From contig NCRC01000005.1 of the NCBI GenBank assembly GCA_002894685.1, positions 1 through 64,000 of the forward strand: a stretch of 64,000 nucleotides of DNA, in the 5' to 3' direction. Below the pieces are notes generated by a model. The model searched no databases. It was not told the origin of the DNA and saw only the letters and a program-made list of their open reading frames with translations. The translations under genes were made by a program, and so were the position numbers. This document shows positions 52,998 through 62,786 of this stretch, piece after piece. How positions within the stretch are numbered: position 1 is the stretch's first letter; the number at the start of each line of letters is the position of its first letter. Origin of the DNA: Salinivenus lutea (GTDB taxonomy: Bacteria > Bacteroidota > Rhodothermia > Rhodothermales > Salinibacteraceae).

Positions 52998-54125
52998 ATG
53001 TGCTCGGTGCTCTTGTACCTGAGGCCCCTTGTCGTTGCCCTTCCGTTGCTCGTTGCCACCACCGGGTGCGACTCGGGAGGGGGGAGCGGAGAACCGGAGG
53101 CCAATACGCCCCCCACCGCTGCGTTCAGCGTGGCCCCCAACGCGCCCACGGCGGGCACCGAGGTGCAGTTCGACGCCTCGGCCTCCAGCGACGACGAGGG
53201 CGACCTCGTGTCCTACGAGTGGACCCTCGGCGAGGAAACGAAAACGGGCGCCGAGGTGCGCCACACCTTTCCGGAGAGCGTGGAGAACGAATACGGAGAG
53301 GACACCCGCTACGAGGTCACCCTCACGGTAACGGACGAGGACGGCGCCACCGACACGGCCTCGAAGAGCGTGCGCGTCACCCCCACCAGCGCCACCGTGA
53401 GCTGGGAGCAGGTGTGGGGCGACGAGTTTGAGGGGCAGGGCCTTCCCAACGCCGACAAGTGGACCTACGAGACCGGGGGCGACGGCTGGGGGAACCAGGA
53501 GAAGCAGTACTACACCCAAAACGACACGGCCAACGCCCGCGTCGAAGACGGCCACCTCATCATCGAGGCGCGGAAGAAATCGTACCAGGGCAGCGCATAC
53601 ACCTCCGCTCGCCTCAACAGCGAGGCCTCCTGGAAGTACGGCCGCTTCGAGATTCGGGCGAAGCTGCCGGCGGGGCGCGGCACGTGGCCCGCCCTCTGGA
53701 TGCTGGCCGACGAGGACACCTACGGCGACCAGTACTGGCCGGACAACGGCGAACTCGACATCATGGAGCACGTCGGCTACGACGAGGGCGTCATCCACGG
53801 CACCATCCACACCGAGGCCTTTAACCACATCGACGGCACGGACAAGGGCCGCACAATCACCGTTCCGACGGCGACGTCGGCGTTCCACGACTACGCGATG
53901 GAGTGGACCCCAAACGAAATCCGCGTCTTCGTCGACGGCGAGCAGTACTTCACCTTCCAGAATCGGGAGCAGTACGGGTGGCAGGAGTGGCCCTTCGACC
54001 AGAAATTCCACCTTCTGATGAACATCGCCGTCGGCGGGTCTTGGGGCGGAGCCGAGGGCATCGACGACTCGGCCTTTCCCGAGCGCATGGTGATTGACTA
54101 TGTGCGCGTGTACAAGCCCGAGTAG
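52998..54125 (+). CDS. GH16 endo-beta-glucanase (laminarinase type) with PKD domain
   Basis: 375 residues. Lipoprotein (Cys24 in LLVATTGCDSG), PKD domain (about 38-128, AAFSVAPNAPTAGTEVQFDAS, YEWTLG, YEVTLTVTDEDGATDTAS) and a GH16 catalytic domain (133-375). The active-site motif GELDIMEHVG puts Glu252, Asp254 and Glu257 in place; the extra Met makes it the beta-1,3-glucanase type of the E-x-D-x-(x)-E motif. Other blocks are WGDEFEG, SWKYGRFEIRAKLPAGRGTWPALWML and FHLLMNIAVGGSWGG. It should cut beta-1,3- or 1,3-1,4-glucan at the cell surface. Confidence 0.94.
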   Translation: MCSVLLYLRPLVVALPLLVATTGCDSGGGSGEPEANTPPTAAFSVAPNAPTAGTEVQFDASASSDDEGDLVSYEWTLGEETKTGAEVRHTFPESVENEYGEDTRYEVTLTVTDEDGATDTASKSVRVTPTSATVSWEQVWGDEFEGQGLPNADKWTYETGGDGWGNQEKQYYTQNDTANARVEDGHLIIEARKKSYQGSAYTSARLNSEASWKYGRFEIRAKLPAGRGTWPALWMLADEDTYGDQYWPDNGELDIMEHVGYDEGVIHGTIHTEAFNHIDGTDKGRTITVPTATSAFHDYAMEWTPNEIRVFVDGEQYFTFQNREQYGWQEWPFDQKFHLLMNIAVGGSWGGAEGIDDSAFPERMVIDYVRVYKPE

Positions 54126-54166
54126 GGGCTTCTTTCATCTCTCCCACCAGGTTCAGGATTCTCCCA

Positions 54167-56761
54167 ATGCCTTCCTCTGTGTCCGCCGACTGGATGTCTC
54201 TCCTGCTTGTGGCGTCGATGCTGCTGGCAGGGTGTGCCGATACCCGTTCCACGACCGACCCCGGTGCCCCAATGGCTGATGATAGTCCCACTGACTCGAC
54301 ACTGGAGACCGAAGCCGTGGGGCAGACCGGCCAGCAGGCCGACCCCGACGGCCGTCGCATGCCGCTTGGGCGCGACGTATCGCTGCTGAATAGTGTGGAG
54401 CCGCCGGTGGAGGCGTCGGTTCGGAGCAGCGAGGCGTTTGCGCAGCGGATGCTCCGCGACTCCGCCGCCACCCGTGTCGACAACGTGGACGCGAAGGTCG
54501 ACTCGCTCCTTGCGGAGATGACGCTGGAGGAAAAGGTGGGGCAGATGACCCAGCTCACCCTCAGCACCGTCTCGAAGGAGGCGCACGAGGACAATCCGAC
54601 CGCCATCCGCGACCACGAACTCGACCCGGAGAAGCTGCGCGACGTGGTTGTCGACCACCATGTCGGGTCGATTCTCAATGTGGCCGGGCAGGCCTTTTCG
54701 GTGGGGCACTGGGCCGAGGTGATGCGCCAGATTCAGCGGACGGCGACCGAGGAGACCCGGCTCGGCATCCCGGTGCTCTACGGCATCGACGCGGTGCACG
54801 GGGCCAACTACACCCGCGAGGCGGTTCTCTTTCCGCAGAACCAGGGGCTCGCGGCGACCTGGAACCCGGCCCTCGCCCAGGAAACGGCGGCTATCACCGC
54901 CCGCGACGTGCGCGCCTCCGGCATCCCGTGGAATTTTGCCCCCGTCCTCGACATGGGGCGTGAACCGCGCTGGCCCCGCCTCTACGAAACGTTCAGCGAA
55001 GACACGCACCTGACCACCGTGATGGGCCTGGGGCTGCTTCGGGGTTACCAGGGCCCCGACGTGAGCGCGTCGACCCGCGTGGCGGCCACCCTGAAGCACT
55101 ACGTGGGCTACTCCGCCCCGGAGAGCGGGCGGGACCGCACCCCGGCGCGGATGTCGGACATCGAGATGCGCGAGCACCATCTGGCGCCGTTCGAGGCCGC
55201 CGTCGAGGCGGGCGCCAAGTCGATCATGATCAACTCCGGTGAGGTCAACGGCGTGCCCGCCCACGCCAGCTCGTACCTGCTGCAGGACGTTCTGCGCGAC
55301 GAGCTCGGGTTTGAGGGCGTGGCGGTCAGCGACTGGCTCGACGTCAAGAAGCTGGTGAACGTCCACCACGTCGCCGCGAACGAGCGGGAGGCCACCAAGA
55401 TGGCCGTGATGGCGGGGATGGACATGAGCATGGTGCCCACCGACCTCTCCTTTTACGATCACCTGCTCTCGCTGGTGCGCGACGGCGAGGTGCCCGAGTC
55501 GCGCATCAACGAGGCGGTGCGGCGCATCCTGCGGCTCAAGTTTGAAGTCGGCCTCTTCCAGGACCCGCTGCGGGGGCTGGAGCAGTCCGAACAGGTCGGG
55601 AGCTCGCGTGATCGGCGCGTGTCGCTGCAGGCGGCCCGCGAGTCGGTGACGCTGCTGCGCAACCGTGAGACCGACGAGAGCGACGAGGCCCTGCTGCCCC
55701 TCTCCGACGGCCAGGATGTGCTTGTCACGGGCCCCACGGCCCACTCCATGCAGTCGCTCCACAACGGCTGGTCGTACACGTGGCAGGGCGGCGGCGCGGC
55801 GCAGAACATGTTTCCGGACGGGCGTCCTACGCTCATGGAGGCCGTCCGCGAGCGCGTGCGTCCGGAGGGCATGACCTACGTGCCGGGGGCCACGCTCACG
55901 GCGCCCGAACGGATGAACGAGGCCGTCGAGGCCGCCCGGGAGGCCGACGTGGCGGTGGTGGCGCTGGGCGAGGGCGCCTACGCGGAAACGCCCGGCAACC
56001 TTGAGGACATGGCGCTCCCCGATCCTCAGCGCACCCTCCTCCGCCGCATTGCCGAGACGGGCACCCCGGTGGCCCTGGTGCTCATTCAGGGCCGTCCGCG
56101 CCTCCTGAACGACACGGCCGACCGGCCGGAGGCCATCCTTACGGCCTACAACCCCGGGCCCGAGGGCGGCCAGGCGCTCATGGAGGTGCTGTACGGGGAC
56201 GTCAACCCCAGTGGGCATCTGCCCTACACCTATCCCCGGTCGGCCGGCAACATGACCACGTACGACCGCAAGTACAGCGAAAACCAGGACCAGCAGGGTG
56301 GCATGAGCGGCTTTACCCCCTTGTTTCCCTTTGGGCACGGGCTCTCCTACACCCGCTTCGACTACAGCGACCTCGCCGTAAGCCGCGACTCAATGACGAC
56401 GGGCGCGCTCCAGGAGGGGGGCACGGTGGAGGTCCACGTCACCGTGACGAACGACGGGGAGCGGCGGGGCCAGGACGTGGTGCAGCTCTACCTCAGCGAC
56501 CTCGTGGCCAGCGTAACCCCGTCCGTCAAAGAACTCGCGCGATTTGCCAAGGTCGATCTGGCCCCGGGTGAGAGTACCCGCCTGTCGTTCACGCTGTCGA
56601 GAGACGATTTCAGCTTCGTTGGGCGCGAGGGGCGGCCGGTGGTGGAGCCGGGAGACTTCCGGCTTCGGGTCGAGGGGCTCGACGAATCTATTCGCCTGAC
56701 GGGGGAGCGCGTTGGAATGGAGAATGGACAAGGCCGTGTCTCTGTATTATCCTCTGAGTAG
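54167..56761 (+). CDS. GH3 beta-glucosidase lipoprotein
   Basis: 864 residues. Lipobox LLVASMLLAGCADT, GH3 N-terminal barrel (KVDSLLAEMTLEEKVGQMTQLTL, YGIDAVHGANYTREAVLFPQN, LKHYVGYSAPESGRDRTPARMSD), catalytic Asp389 in GVAVSDWLD, C-terminal alpha/beta domain (TLLRNRE..., VTGPTAHSMQSLHNGWSYTWQGGG, VAVVALGEGAYAETPGNLEDMALP) and a fibronectin-III-like tail (VHVTVTNDGERRGQDVVQLYLSD). Would hydrolyse gluco-oligosaccharides to glucose in the periplasm. Lies 41 nt after the GH16 gene. Confidence 0.95.
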   Translation: MPSSVSADWMSLLLVASMLLAGCADTRSTTDPGAPMADDSPTDSTLETEAVGQTGQQADPDGRRMPLGRDVSLLNSVEPPVEASVRSSEAFAQRMLRDSAATRVDNVDAKVDSLLAEMTLEEKVGQMTQLTLSTVSKEAHEDNPTAIRDHELDPEKLRDVVVDHHVGSILNVAGQAFSVGHWAEVMRQIQRTATEETRLGIPVLYGIDAVHGANYTREAVLFPQNQGLAATWNPALAQETAAITARDVRASGIPWNFAPVLDMGREPRWPRLYETFSEDTHLTTVMGLGLLRGYQGPDVSASTRVAATLKHYVGYSAPESGRDRTPARMSDIEMREHHLAPFEAAVEAGAKSIMINSGEVNGVPAHASSYLLQDVLRDELGFEGVAVSDWLDVKKLVNVHHVAANEREATKMAVMAGMDMSMVPTDLSFYDHLLSLVRDGEVPESRINEAVRRILRLKFEVGLFQDPLRGLEQSEQVGSSRDRRVSLQAARESVTLLRNRETDESDEALLPLSDGQDVLVTGPTAHSMQSLHNGWSYTWQGGGAAQNMFPDGRPTLMEAVRERVRPEGMTYVPGATLTAPERMNEAVEAAREADVAVVALGEGAYAETPGNLEDMALPDPQRTLLRRIAETGTPVALVLIQGRPRLLNDTADRPEAILTAYNPGPEGGQALMEVLYGDVNPSGHLPYTYPRSAGNMTTYDRKYSENQDQQGGMSGFTPLFPFGHGLSYTRFDYSDLAVSRDSMTTGALQEGGTVEVHVTVTNDGERRGQDVVQLYLSDLVASVTPSVKELARFAKVDLAPGESTRLSFTLSRDDFSFVGREGRPVVEPGDFRLRVEGLDESIRLTGERVGMENGQGRVSVLSSE

Positions 56762-56880
56762 CAGAAGAGAAATGAGGGGGGACGATTGCAGGGCGGAAAG
56801 GCACAGGGGCGCCGACCGCCTCGTGCGTTCCCGCTCCCGCTACTCACTCACGGCACTCTTTTTTTGGAAACCGATCTTCT

Positions 56881-58347
56881 ATGGCGAACGACCGCGAGTC
56901 TACGGCCCTCTCGGCGCTCGAGCACGACAACGTCGGGAAGATTATCTTCCTCTCGCTTGTGGCGGCGCTCGGAGGCTTCCTCTTTGGCTTCGATAGCGGC
57001 ATCATCAACGGCACGGTCGAGGCCCTGGAGGGCGAGTTCGGGTCCGACGCCGTGGGCACCGGGTTCAACGTGGCCTCGATGCTACTGGGCAGCGCAGTGG
57101 GGGCGTTCTTTGCCGGCAACCTGGCCGACCGGCTCGGCCGCCGTCCCACGATGATCCTGACGGCGATCGCGTTCATGATCAGTGCGTGGGGCTCCGGCAT
57201 TGCGGGCAGCTCCCCGGAGTTTGTGGTCTTTCGGTTGCTGGGAGGGCTTGCGGTGGGGGCCGCCAGCATCCTGGCGCCGGCGTACATTAGCGAGATTGCC
57301 CCTCCGAGCATTCGCGGGAGTCTCGCCACGCTGCAGCAGCTCATGATTGTGATTGGGCTGTTCGTGGCCTTTCTGAACAACTACCTGATTGCGGGGGCCG
57401 CCGGCACGGCCTCGGCCGCGTTCTGGTTTGGCTTCGACGCCTGGCAGTGGATGTTCTGGATGGAGCTGATCCCGGCGGCGGTCTTCCTGGGGACGCTTCT
57501 CTTTATCCCCGAATCGCCCCGCTACCTGGTGGCGGCGGGCCGGGAGGCGGAGGCGGGGGAGGTGATCCGCAGCCTCTCGACCGCCGGGGACGCCGAGGAG
57601 AAGATTGCCGACATCCGTTCGACACTCAAGGAGGAAGAGCGCCCCTCGCTCAAGGACCTCATCCAGGAACACGCCGGGGGCCTGTTCCCAAGCGGGCGCA
57701 TCCATCCGCTCGTGTGGGTGGGCGTCGGCCTGGCGGCCCTTCAGCAGCTCACCGGCATCAACGTCGTGTTCTACTACGGCGGCACGCTCTGGCAGGCCGC
57801 CGGCTTCTCCGAGGCAAGCGCCCTGCTGACGAACGTCATTAACGGGTCGGTGAACGTGGTCTTTACGTTTGTGGCGATTGCCCTGATTGACCGCGTGGGG
57901 CGCAAGCCGCTGCTGCTCGTCGGCTCGCTGGGGCAGGCCCTCATGCTGGGCGTGATGGCGTACGTGTTTGGCACCTCGGCCGTCGCGGAGTCCGGGAGCC
58001 TGCAGATGGAGGGCAGCATGGGGCTGGTGGCCCTGGGGGCGGCCAACGCCTACATCGCGTTCTTCGCGTTCTCGTGGGGCCCCATCATGTGGGTCATGCT
58101 CGGAGAAATGTTTCCGAATCAGTTCCGCGGGGCGGCCCTCTCGGTGTGCGGGCTCGTGCAGTGGCTGACGAACTTCCTGGTCACGATCACTTTCCCGGTG
58201 CTGTTGGGGTCGATTGGGCTGGGGCTGTCGTACGGCATCTACGCCGCCTTCGGCCTCGTGGCCTACGGGTTCGTGCACCTGTTCGTGCGGGAGACGAAAG
58301 GGCGTACGCTGGAGGACATCTCGCGGGAGGCCACCGCCCCGGCCTAG
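56881..58347 (+). CDS. MFS sugar porter
   Basis: 488 residues, 12 predicted helices with sugar-porter signatures: GGFLFGFDSGIINGTVEAL, ADRLGRRPTMI, RLLGGLAVGAASILAPAYISEIAPPSIRGSLATLQQLMIVIGL (in pieces), PESPRYLVAAGREAEA, QQLTGINVVFYYG, DRVGRKPLLLVG and VRETKGRTLEDI. Closest to XylE/GLUT-type proton or uniport carriers. Last gene of the glucan locus; it offers a second inner-membrane route for glucose besides the sodium symporter. Convergent with ilvA. Confidence 0.94.
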   Translation: MANDRESTALSALEHDNVGKIIFLSLVAALGGFLFGFDSGIINGTVEALEGEFGSDAVGTGFNVASMLLGSAVGAFFAGNLADRLGRRPTMILTAIAFMISAWGSGIAGSSPEFVVFRLLGGLAVGAASILAPAYISEIAPPSIRGSLATLQQLMIVIGLFVAFLNNYLIAGAAGTASAAFWFGFDAWQWMFWMELIPAAVFLGTLLFIPESPRYLVAAGREAEAGEVIRSLSTAGDAEEKIADIRSTLKEEERPSLKDLIQEHAGGLFPSGRIHPLVWVGVGLAALQQLTGINVVFYYGGTLWQAAGFSEASALLTNVINGSVNVVFTFVAIALIDRVGRKPLLLVGSLGQALMLGVMAYVFGTSAVAESGSLQMEGSMGLVALGAANAYIAFFAFSWGPIMWVMLGEMFPNQFRGAALSVCGLVQWLTNFLVTITFPVLLGSIGLGLSYGIYAAFGLVAYGFVHLFVRETKGRTLEDISREATAPA

Positions 58348-58393
58348 CATCGGGGGCCGCTGCGACGGACCGTCCAGAAGAACCGAGGGGGCG

Positions 58394-59608
58394 TCAGTTG
58401 ATCCGCTCGACCTCGTATCCGCCCGCCTCGATGGCGGCGATGGCGTTCTCGGCCTGCCCGCGCCCGCTGGTGACCACCTGAAAGACGAGGAAGGCCTCTC
58501 CGACGTTGAGGTTGCCCATGGCGCGCTCGTGGCGCACCTCGCGGATGTTGGCCCCCTGCGCCCCGATGCGGCGGGAGATGTCGGCCATTTTGCCGGGGCG
58601 GTCCTCGATGCGCACCTGCAGGCGGAGCAGCTGGGCGCGGTCGGTCATGGCGTGGTCGAGCACCTCCTGCACCCGTCCCGGGTCGATGTTGCCGCCGCAC
58701 AAGAGCGGCACCACCGTCTCGCCCGCCACGTCCAGGTCGTCGGACAGGAGGGCGGCGACGGCGGCCGCCCCGGCACCCTCGACCATCTGCTTCGCCCGTT
58801 CCAGAAGGAGCAGGATGGCCCCCGCGATTTCGCCGTCGGTGACGGTGACGACCTCGTCTACGTGCTCCTGGATAAGGCCCAGCGTGAGCTCCGAGATGCC
58901 GCCCGTGGCGATGCCGTCGGCGATGGTGTTGGCGTCGTCGATGGAGACGGGCAGGCCCTTGTCGAGGCTCTGGGGGACGGTGGCGGCGCCCGCGGCCTGC
59001 ACGCCCACCACCCGCACGTCGGGCGCCACGCCGGCCAGGGCGGTGCTCACGCCCCCGATGAGGCCGCCGCCCCCGATCGGCACGATCACGGTGTCGGCCT
59101 CGGGGACCTGCTCGGCCACCTCCAGGCCCAGGGTGCCCTGCCCGGCCACGATCGCCGGGTCGTCGTACGCGTGCACGAACAGCGTCTCCTCGTCCGCGGC
59201 CAACTCGTGGGCCCGGTCCATGGCCTCCCGGAAGTCCTCGCCCGTCAACTCCACGTCGGCCCCGTAGCCGCGGGTCGCGTCCACCTTGGCCTGGGGGGCA
59301 TTCCGGGGCATGACGATGATGGAGGGCAGGCCGACCGTCGTGGCGGCGAGGGCCACGCCCTGTGCGTGATTGCCCGCGCTGGCGGCCACCACGCGCTCCA
59401 CCGTCCCGGGCGTCACCTGCGACAGCTTGTTGTACGCGCCCCGCACCTTGAACGACCCGGTGCGCTGCAGGTGCTCCATCTTGAGCAGCACGGTGGCGTC
59501 GGCCCGCATCGAGAGCGAGCGGCTGTAATCGACGGGCGTGGTCTGCACGACCTCCGGGTTGTCGTGGCGACGGCGGGCGGCGCGGATGTCGTCGAGCGTG
59601 ACGGACAT
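58394..59608 (-). CDS. Threonine ammonia-lyase with C-terminal ACT domain
   Basis: 404 residues. PLP-dependent deamination of threonine to 2-oxobutanoate, the first step to isoleucine or a catabolic step. The PLP lysine is in TGSFKVRGAYNKLS (Lys54), with SAGNHAQGVALAA, IVPIGGGGLIGGVSTAL and VVPLLCGGNIDPGRV. A single ACT-like domain (about 330-404, LQVRIEDRPGKMADISRRIGAQGANI) marks the short, TdcB/IlvA2-type form rather than the two-ACT IlvA. ATG 59608 (MSVTLDDIRAARRR). Confidence 0.94.
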   Translation of the reverse strand: MSVTLDDIRAARRRHDNPEVVQTTPVDYSRSLSMRADATVLLKMEHLQRTGSFKVRGAYNKLSQVTPGTVERVVAASAGNHAQGVALAATTVGLPSIIVMPRNAPQAKVDATRGYGADVELTGEDFREAMDRAHELAADEETLFVHAYDDPAIVAGQGTLGLEVAEQVPEADTVIVPIGGGGLIGGVSTALAGVAPDVRVVGVQAAGAATVPQSLDKGLPVSIDDANTIADGIATGGISELTLGLIQEHVDEVVTVTDGEIAGAILLLLERAKQMVEGAGAAAVAALLSDDLDVAGETVVPLLCGGNIDPGRVQEVLDHAMTDRAQLLRLQVRIEDRPGKMADISRRIGAQGANIREVRHERAMGNLNVGEAFLVFQVVTSGRGQAENAIAAIEAGGYEVERIN

Positions 59609-59798
59609 GGGAGGGGGCAACGGTGAGAAAGAGAAGAGCGACTCAAGATAGAAAGGAGGCTGCGCCTGTCCAACCGCGGGCCGCCGGGGCACTTCCCAAC
59701 CAGATTTTCCCGAACAGTCCGGCGGCCCCGGAGTGCACCTATGCTCTGATGTGTGCCGAATTGCCCGGTGCGCCCCTCCCGATTGTCTCCGCCCCTGT

Positions 59799-61598
59799 AT
59801 GCCCGCCGATCCCGACACGCGCAGGTCCACCCTCACCATTCTAAAGCGACTGGGGGGCGTGCTGGCGCCGTACAGGGGGCGGGCGATTGGCGTAACGCTC
59901 CTCATCAGCTTCTCGGCGGCGCTGGAGGCGGCGGGCCCGCAGTTTGTGCGCTACGCGTTCGACGTGGTGATTCCGGCGGCGGAGGGCACGCTGTTCCTGT
60001 GGTTCGGGCTCGCGTTTGCCGGGTTTTACCTGTTCCGGGCCGTCGTCGAGTACGGCGGCATGTACTGGAGCTTTGCCCTCACCCAGCAGGTGGTGAGCGA
60101 CGTGCGCATGGAGGCGTACGACCACCTCCTGGAACTGCCGGTCGCGCGGTTCGCCGACGAGCAGTCCGGGTCCCTCAGCTCACGCGTCGTGAGCGACCCC
60201 AACGCGCTGGAGGGCATGATTCAGGCAGCCGCCTCGCGCCTCACGGGCCAGCTCGTCGCCATCCTGGTCGTGGCCTCCATCCTGGTGTGGATGCACTGGC
60301 AGCTGGCCCTGGTGAACCTGGTGGTGCTGCCGCTGCTGGCCGCCATCACGTACTACTACCAGGAACCGCTGCGCACCGCCTCCCGCGAGATCCGCGAAAC
60401 GGTGGCCCGCCTGACCGCCACCTCCACGGAGGCCATCTCCAACATCCGCGTCGTGAAGGCCTTCGTGGGCGAGGACCAGGAGCGCGAGCGCTTTGGCACG
60501 GAGAACCAGACGTACGTCGACCTCAACCTCGACCGCCGGAAGGACGTGGGCAAGATGGAGGGCCTCATCAACGTGACGGCCAACTACGGCATCGGGGCGC
60601 TCCTGCTGGTGGGCGGCTGGATGGTGACGACGGGCACCCTCACGCTCGGCGAGCTTACGGCCTTCATCATGTACCAGCGCCAGCTGCAGGGGCCGGTGAA
60701 GGCGGTCATGTTCTTTAACGACAAGCTGCAGGCGGGCGTCGCGGCCCTGGAGCGGCTTTCGAACCTGATGGACACGGCGCCCGAGGCCGGGGGCGACGAG
60801 GAGGACGTGCCGGTGGGGCCGCTTGCGCTCGAGGACGTGCGGTTTGCCTACCCGGAGGCGAACGAGCCGGCCCTGAAGAACCTGTCGCTCCGCATCGAGC
60901 CGGGCGAGACGGCGGCGCTCGTCGGGTCCTCGGGGGCGGGCAAAAGCACGGCGGCCAGCCTCACCGGGCGCTTCTGGGACCCGCAGTCCGGCCGCGTCAC
61001 GATCGACGGGCGGGACCTGCGGGCGTTTGACCTGAAGGCGCTCCGCCGACGCATCGCGCTGGTGCCGCAGTCGCCCACCCTGTTCTCGGGCACCGTGGCC
61101 GACAACATCCGCTACGCCGACCCCGACGCCTCGGCCGATGCCGTCCGCCGCGCCGGCCGCATGGCCAACGCCCACGGCTTCATCGAGCGCCTGCCCGACG
61201 GCTACGCCACGCAGATCGGGGAGCGGGGCGTGCGCCTCTCGGGCGGCCAGCAGCAGCGGGTGGCCATCGCCCGGGCCATCCTGAAGGACGCGACGGTGCT
61301 GTTGCTCGACGAGGCGACCTCGGACCTCGACAGCGAGTCGGAGGCGGTGATCCAGGACGCCCTCGACGGGCTTTTTGCCCGTGGGAGTCAGCTCATCTCG
61401 GTCGTCATCGCCCACCGCCTCAGCACCATCGAGGACGCGGACACGATCTTTGTGCTGGAGGACGGGCAGCTCGTGGAGCAGGGGACGCATCAGGAGTTGC
61501 TGACCCGCGGCGGGCGCTACGCTGAACTGCGGGCGCTCCAGCGCAAAAGTGATTCGGCCCCGGTCTCCTCCGACGACGAGGTGGAGCTGGACGTGTAG
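59799..61598 (+). CDS. ABC transporter, fused permease and ATPase (exporter type)
   Basis: 599 residues. Six-helix ABC-exporter membrane domain (about 20-320) with VLAPYRGRAIGVTLLISF and TSTEAISNIRVVKAFVGEDQE, then a nucleotide-binding domain: Walker A VGSSGAGKSTAA, Q-loop LVPQSPTLFSGTVADNI, signature RLSGGQQQRVAIARAI, Walker B VLLLDEATSDLD and H-loop VIAHRLSTI. Functions as a homodimer. Similar to MsbA-like lipid or drug exporters; the substrate is unknown. ATG 59799 (MPADPDTRRSTLTIL) is preferred to one 66 nt upstream. Confidence 0.93.
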   Translation: MPADPDTRRSTLTILKRLGGVLAPYRGRAIGVTLLISFSAALEAAGPQFVRYAFDVVIPAAEGTLFLWFGLAFAGFYLFRAVVEYGGMYWSFALTQQVVSDVRMEAYDHLLELPVARFADEQSGSLSSRVVSDPNALEGMIQAAASRLTGQLVAILVVASILVWMHWQLALVNLVVLPLLAAITYYYQEPLRTASREIRETVARLTATSTEAISNIRVVKAFVGEDQERERFGTENQTYVDLNLDRRKDVGKMEGLINVTANYGIGALLLVGGWMVTTGTLTLGELTAFIMYQRQLQGPVKAVMFFNDKLQAGVAALERLSNLMDTAPEAGGDEEDVPVGPLALEDVRFAYPEANEPALKNLSLRIEPGETAALVGSSGAGKSTAASLTGRFWDPQSGRVTIDGRDLRAFDLKALRRRIALVPQSPTLFSGTVADNIRYADPDASADAVRRAGRMANAHGFIERLPDGYATQIGERGVRLSGGQQQRVAIARAILKDATVLLLDEATSDLDSESEAVIQDALDGLFARGSQLISVVIAHRLSTIEDADTIFVLEDGQLVEQGTHQELLTRGGRYAELRALQRKSDSAPVSSDDEVELDV

Positions 61599-61668
61599 GG
61601 AGGGGCGTTAGAATGTCGGGGGGTGGTGTGTCTATGGGACCCCTGCCGCCTGGACCCCTTCCCGTGCC

Positions 61669-62130
61669 ATGCTCCGGCTCGTTCGCTCGTGCGCGCTGCT
61701 CCTCTTTGGGCTCGCGCTGGCCTTGTCCGTGCGGGCCCAGCCGCGGCTCGACACGACCGTCACGTGGCGTAGCTACAGCCGTACCGGCACCGCGCAGGTG
61801 CAGGTGTATCCCGGCCCGCCCGACGACGAGGAGACGCACACCCTGGTGGTCCAAGAACTGGCCGAAAACCAGGGGCCGTCGACCCTCAACGACTTTCAGT
61901 ACCTGGCGGACCTCGTCGGGCGTCGGATCGGGGTCGATCCCACGCAGGCGTACTGGGTGCTCCACTGGGGCGGCTTTTCGTTCGAGGGGGCCGACCCCGA
62001 GGCGGACAAGTCCCTCTTCCTGCGGGCCACCTTCAACCGCACCGCGAGCGGCAACCTCAGCAGCCCGTACTGGAACGTGATCTCGGAGACGGACCTCCGC
62101 GAGTTGACCGATCGACGGTGGCGAGAGTGA
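61669..62130 (+). CDS. Secreted hypothetical protein
   Basis: 153 residues. Signal peptide LFGLALALSVRAQ, then a beta-rich region (DTTVTWRSYSRTGTAQVQVYP) and DFQYLADLVGRRIGVDPTQAYWVLHWGGFSFEGADPEAD (in pieces). No family recognised. It lies 70 nt after the ABC exporter and 50 nt before the DUF2007 gene, all in one direction, which suggests a common transcript. Confidence 0.7.
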   Translation: MLRLVRSCALLLFGLALALSVRAQPRLDTTVTWRSYSRTGTAQVQVYPGPPDDEETHTLVVQELAENQGPSTLNDFQYLADLVGRRIGVDPTQAYWVLHWGGFSFEGADPEADKSLFLRATFNRTASGNLSSPYWNVISETDLRELTDRRWRE

Positions 62131-62180
62131 GGGCCGGGGGACTGCGTTCGCCGTTTCCTGTTTCCGATGACCGACGACTC

Positions 62181-62564
62181 ATGAGCAACGCGTACGACAC
62201 GGAGCAGACGGTGGTGGTGGCGACCTATTCGTCCCGCCGCAACGCAGAAATAGCCCAAGATTACCTCATCGCGGCCGACATTCGGGCCTTCGTGTCGGCC
62301 GACGACGCAGGGGGCATGCATCCCCAACTGCAGCGACCGCACGGCGTGAAGGTGATAACGATGGAGGAGGGGGCGGAGCAGGCCCACGAGGAGTTGGCGT
62401 CGGCGGATCTTTTGCCCGAGACGACGGAGGCGACGCGCCCGGAGTCCGGGGAAGAGGCCTCCGAGGATGTGTCCCTGACCGTTTCGATGGAAGGCCTGGC
62501 AGGCACGCTCGGGGCCGTCGCGGTGCTGCTCATCCTCCTGTGGTTCTTGTCACGCCTGCCGTGA
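62181..62564 (+). CDS. DUF2007-domain membrane protein
   Basis: 127 residues. The N-terminal DUF2007 domain (VVVATYSSRRNAEIAQDYLIAADIRAFVSADDAGGMHP, in pieces) belongs to a small family called putative signal-transducing or PII-like. A C-terminal membrane helix (LAGTLGAVAVLLILLWFLSRLP) anchors it. ATG 62181 (MSNAYDTEQTVVV). No function is known. Confidence 0.82.
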   Translation: MSNAYDTEQTVVVATYSSRRNAEIAQDYLIAADIRAFVSADDAGGMHPQLQRPHGVKVITMEEGAEQAHEELASADLLPETTEATRPESGEEASEDVSLTVSMEGLAGTLGAVAVLLILLWFLSRLP

Positions 62565-62573
62565 GCGAGGGAC

Positions 62574-62615
62574 AAAAAAACACCGCCACCCCCGAGAGCG
62601 TCGGGCGTGGCGGTG
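62574..62615 (-). terminator. Terminator downstream of pdxH
   Basis: On the minus strand a 9-bp perfect stem (CACCGCCAC at 62581-62589 with GTGGCGGTG at 62607-62615) is followed by seven T (62580-62574). It lies 245 nt past the pdxH stop codon, leaving a long 3' untranslated region that contains repeats. Confidence 0.8.
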
Positions 62616-62786
62616 CCACCACTCATCGCTTTACCAAAGGGAGAGGCGGTCGGGGGGTGCCCCGACCATAACCTCCATCCCACATTGACACAAACGACGG
62701 CGGCCCCTGAATTATTATAACGGCACGCGGAGGGGCACTCGGGGCGCCCATTTCTGCGGCTGGAGCCGCGAACGCCCTGGCTCCTG

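Noticed and set aside
54098-56338. A 746-codon minus-strand frame opposite the GH3 gene
   Set aside because: Shadow of the GH3 gene; no start context, motif or plausible composition.
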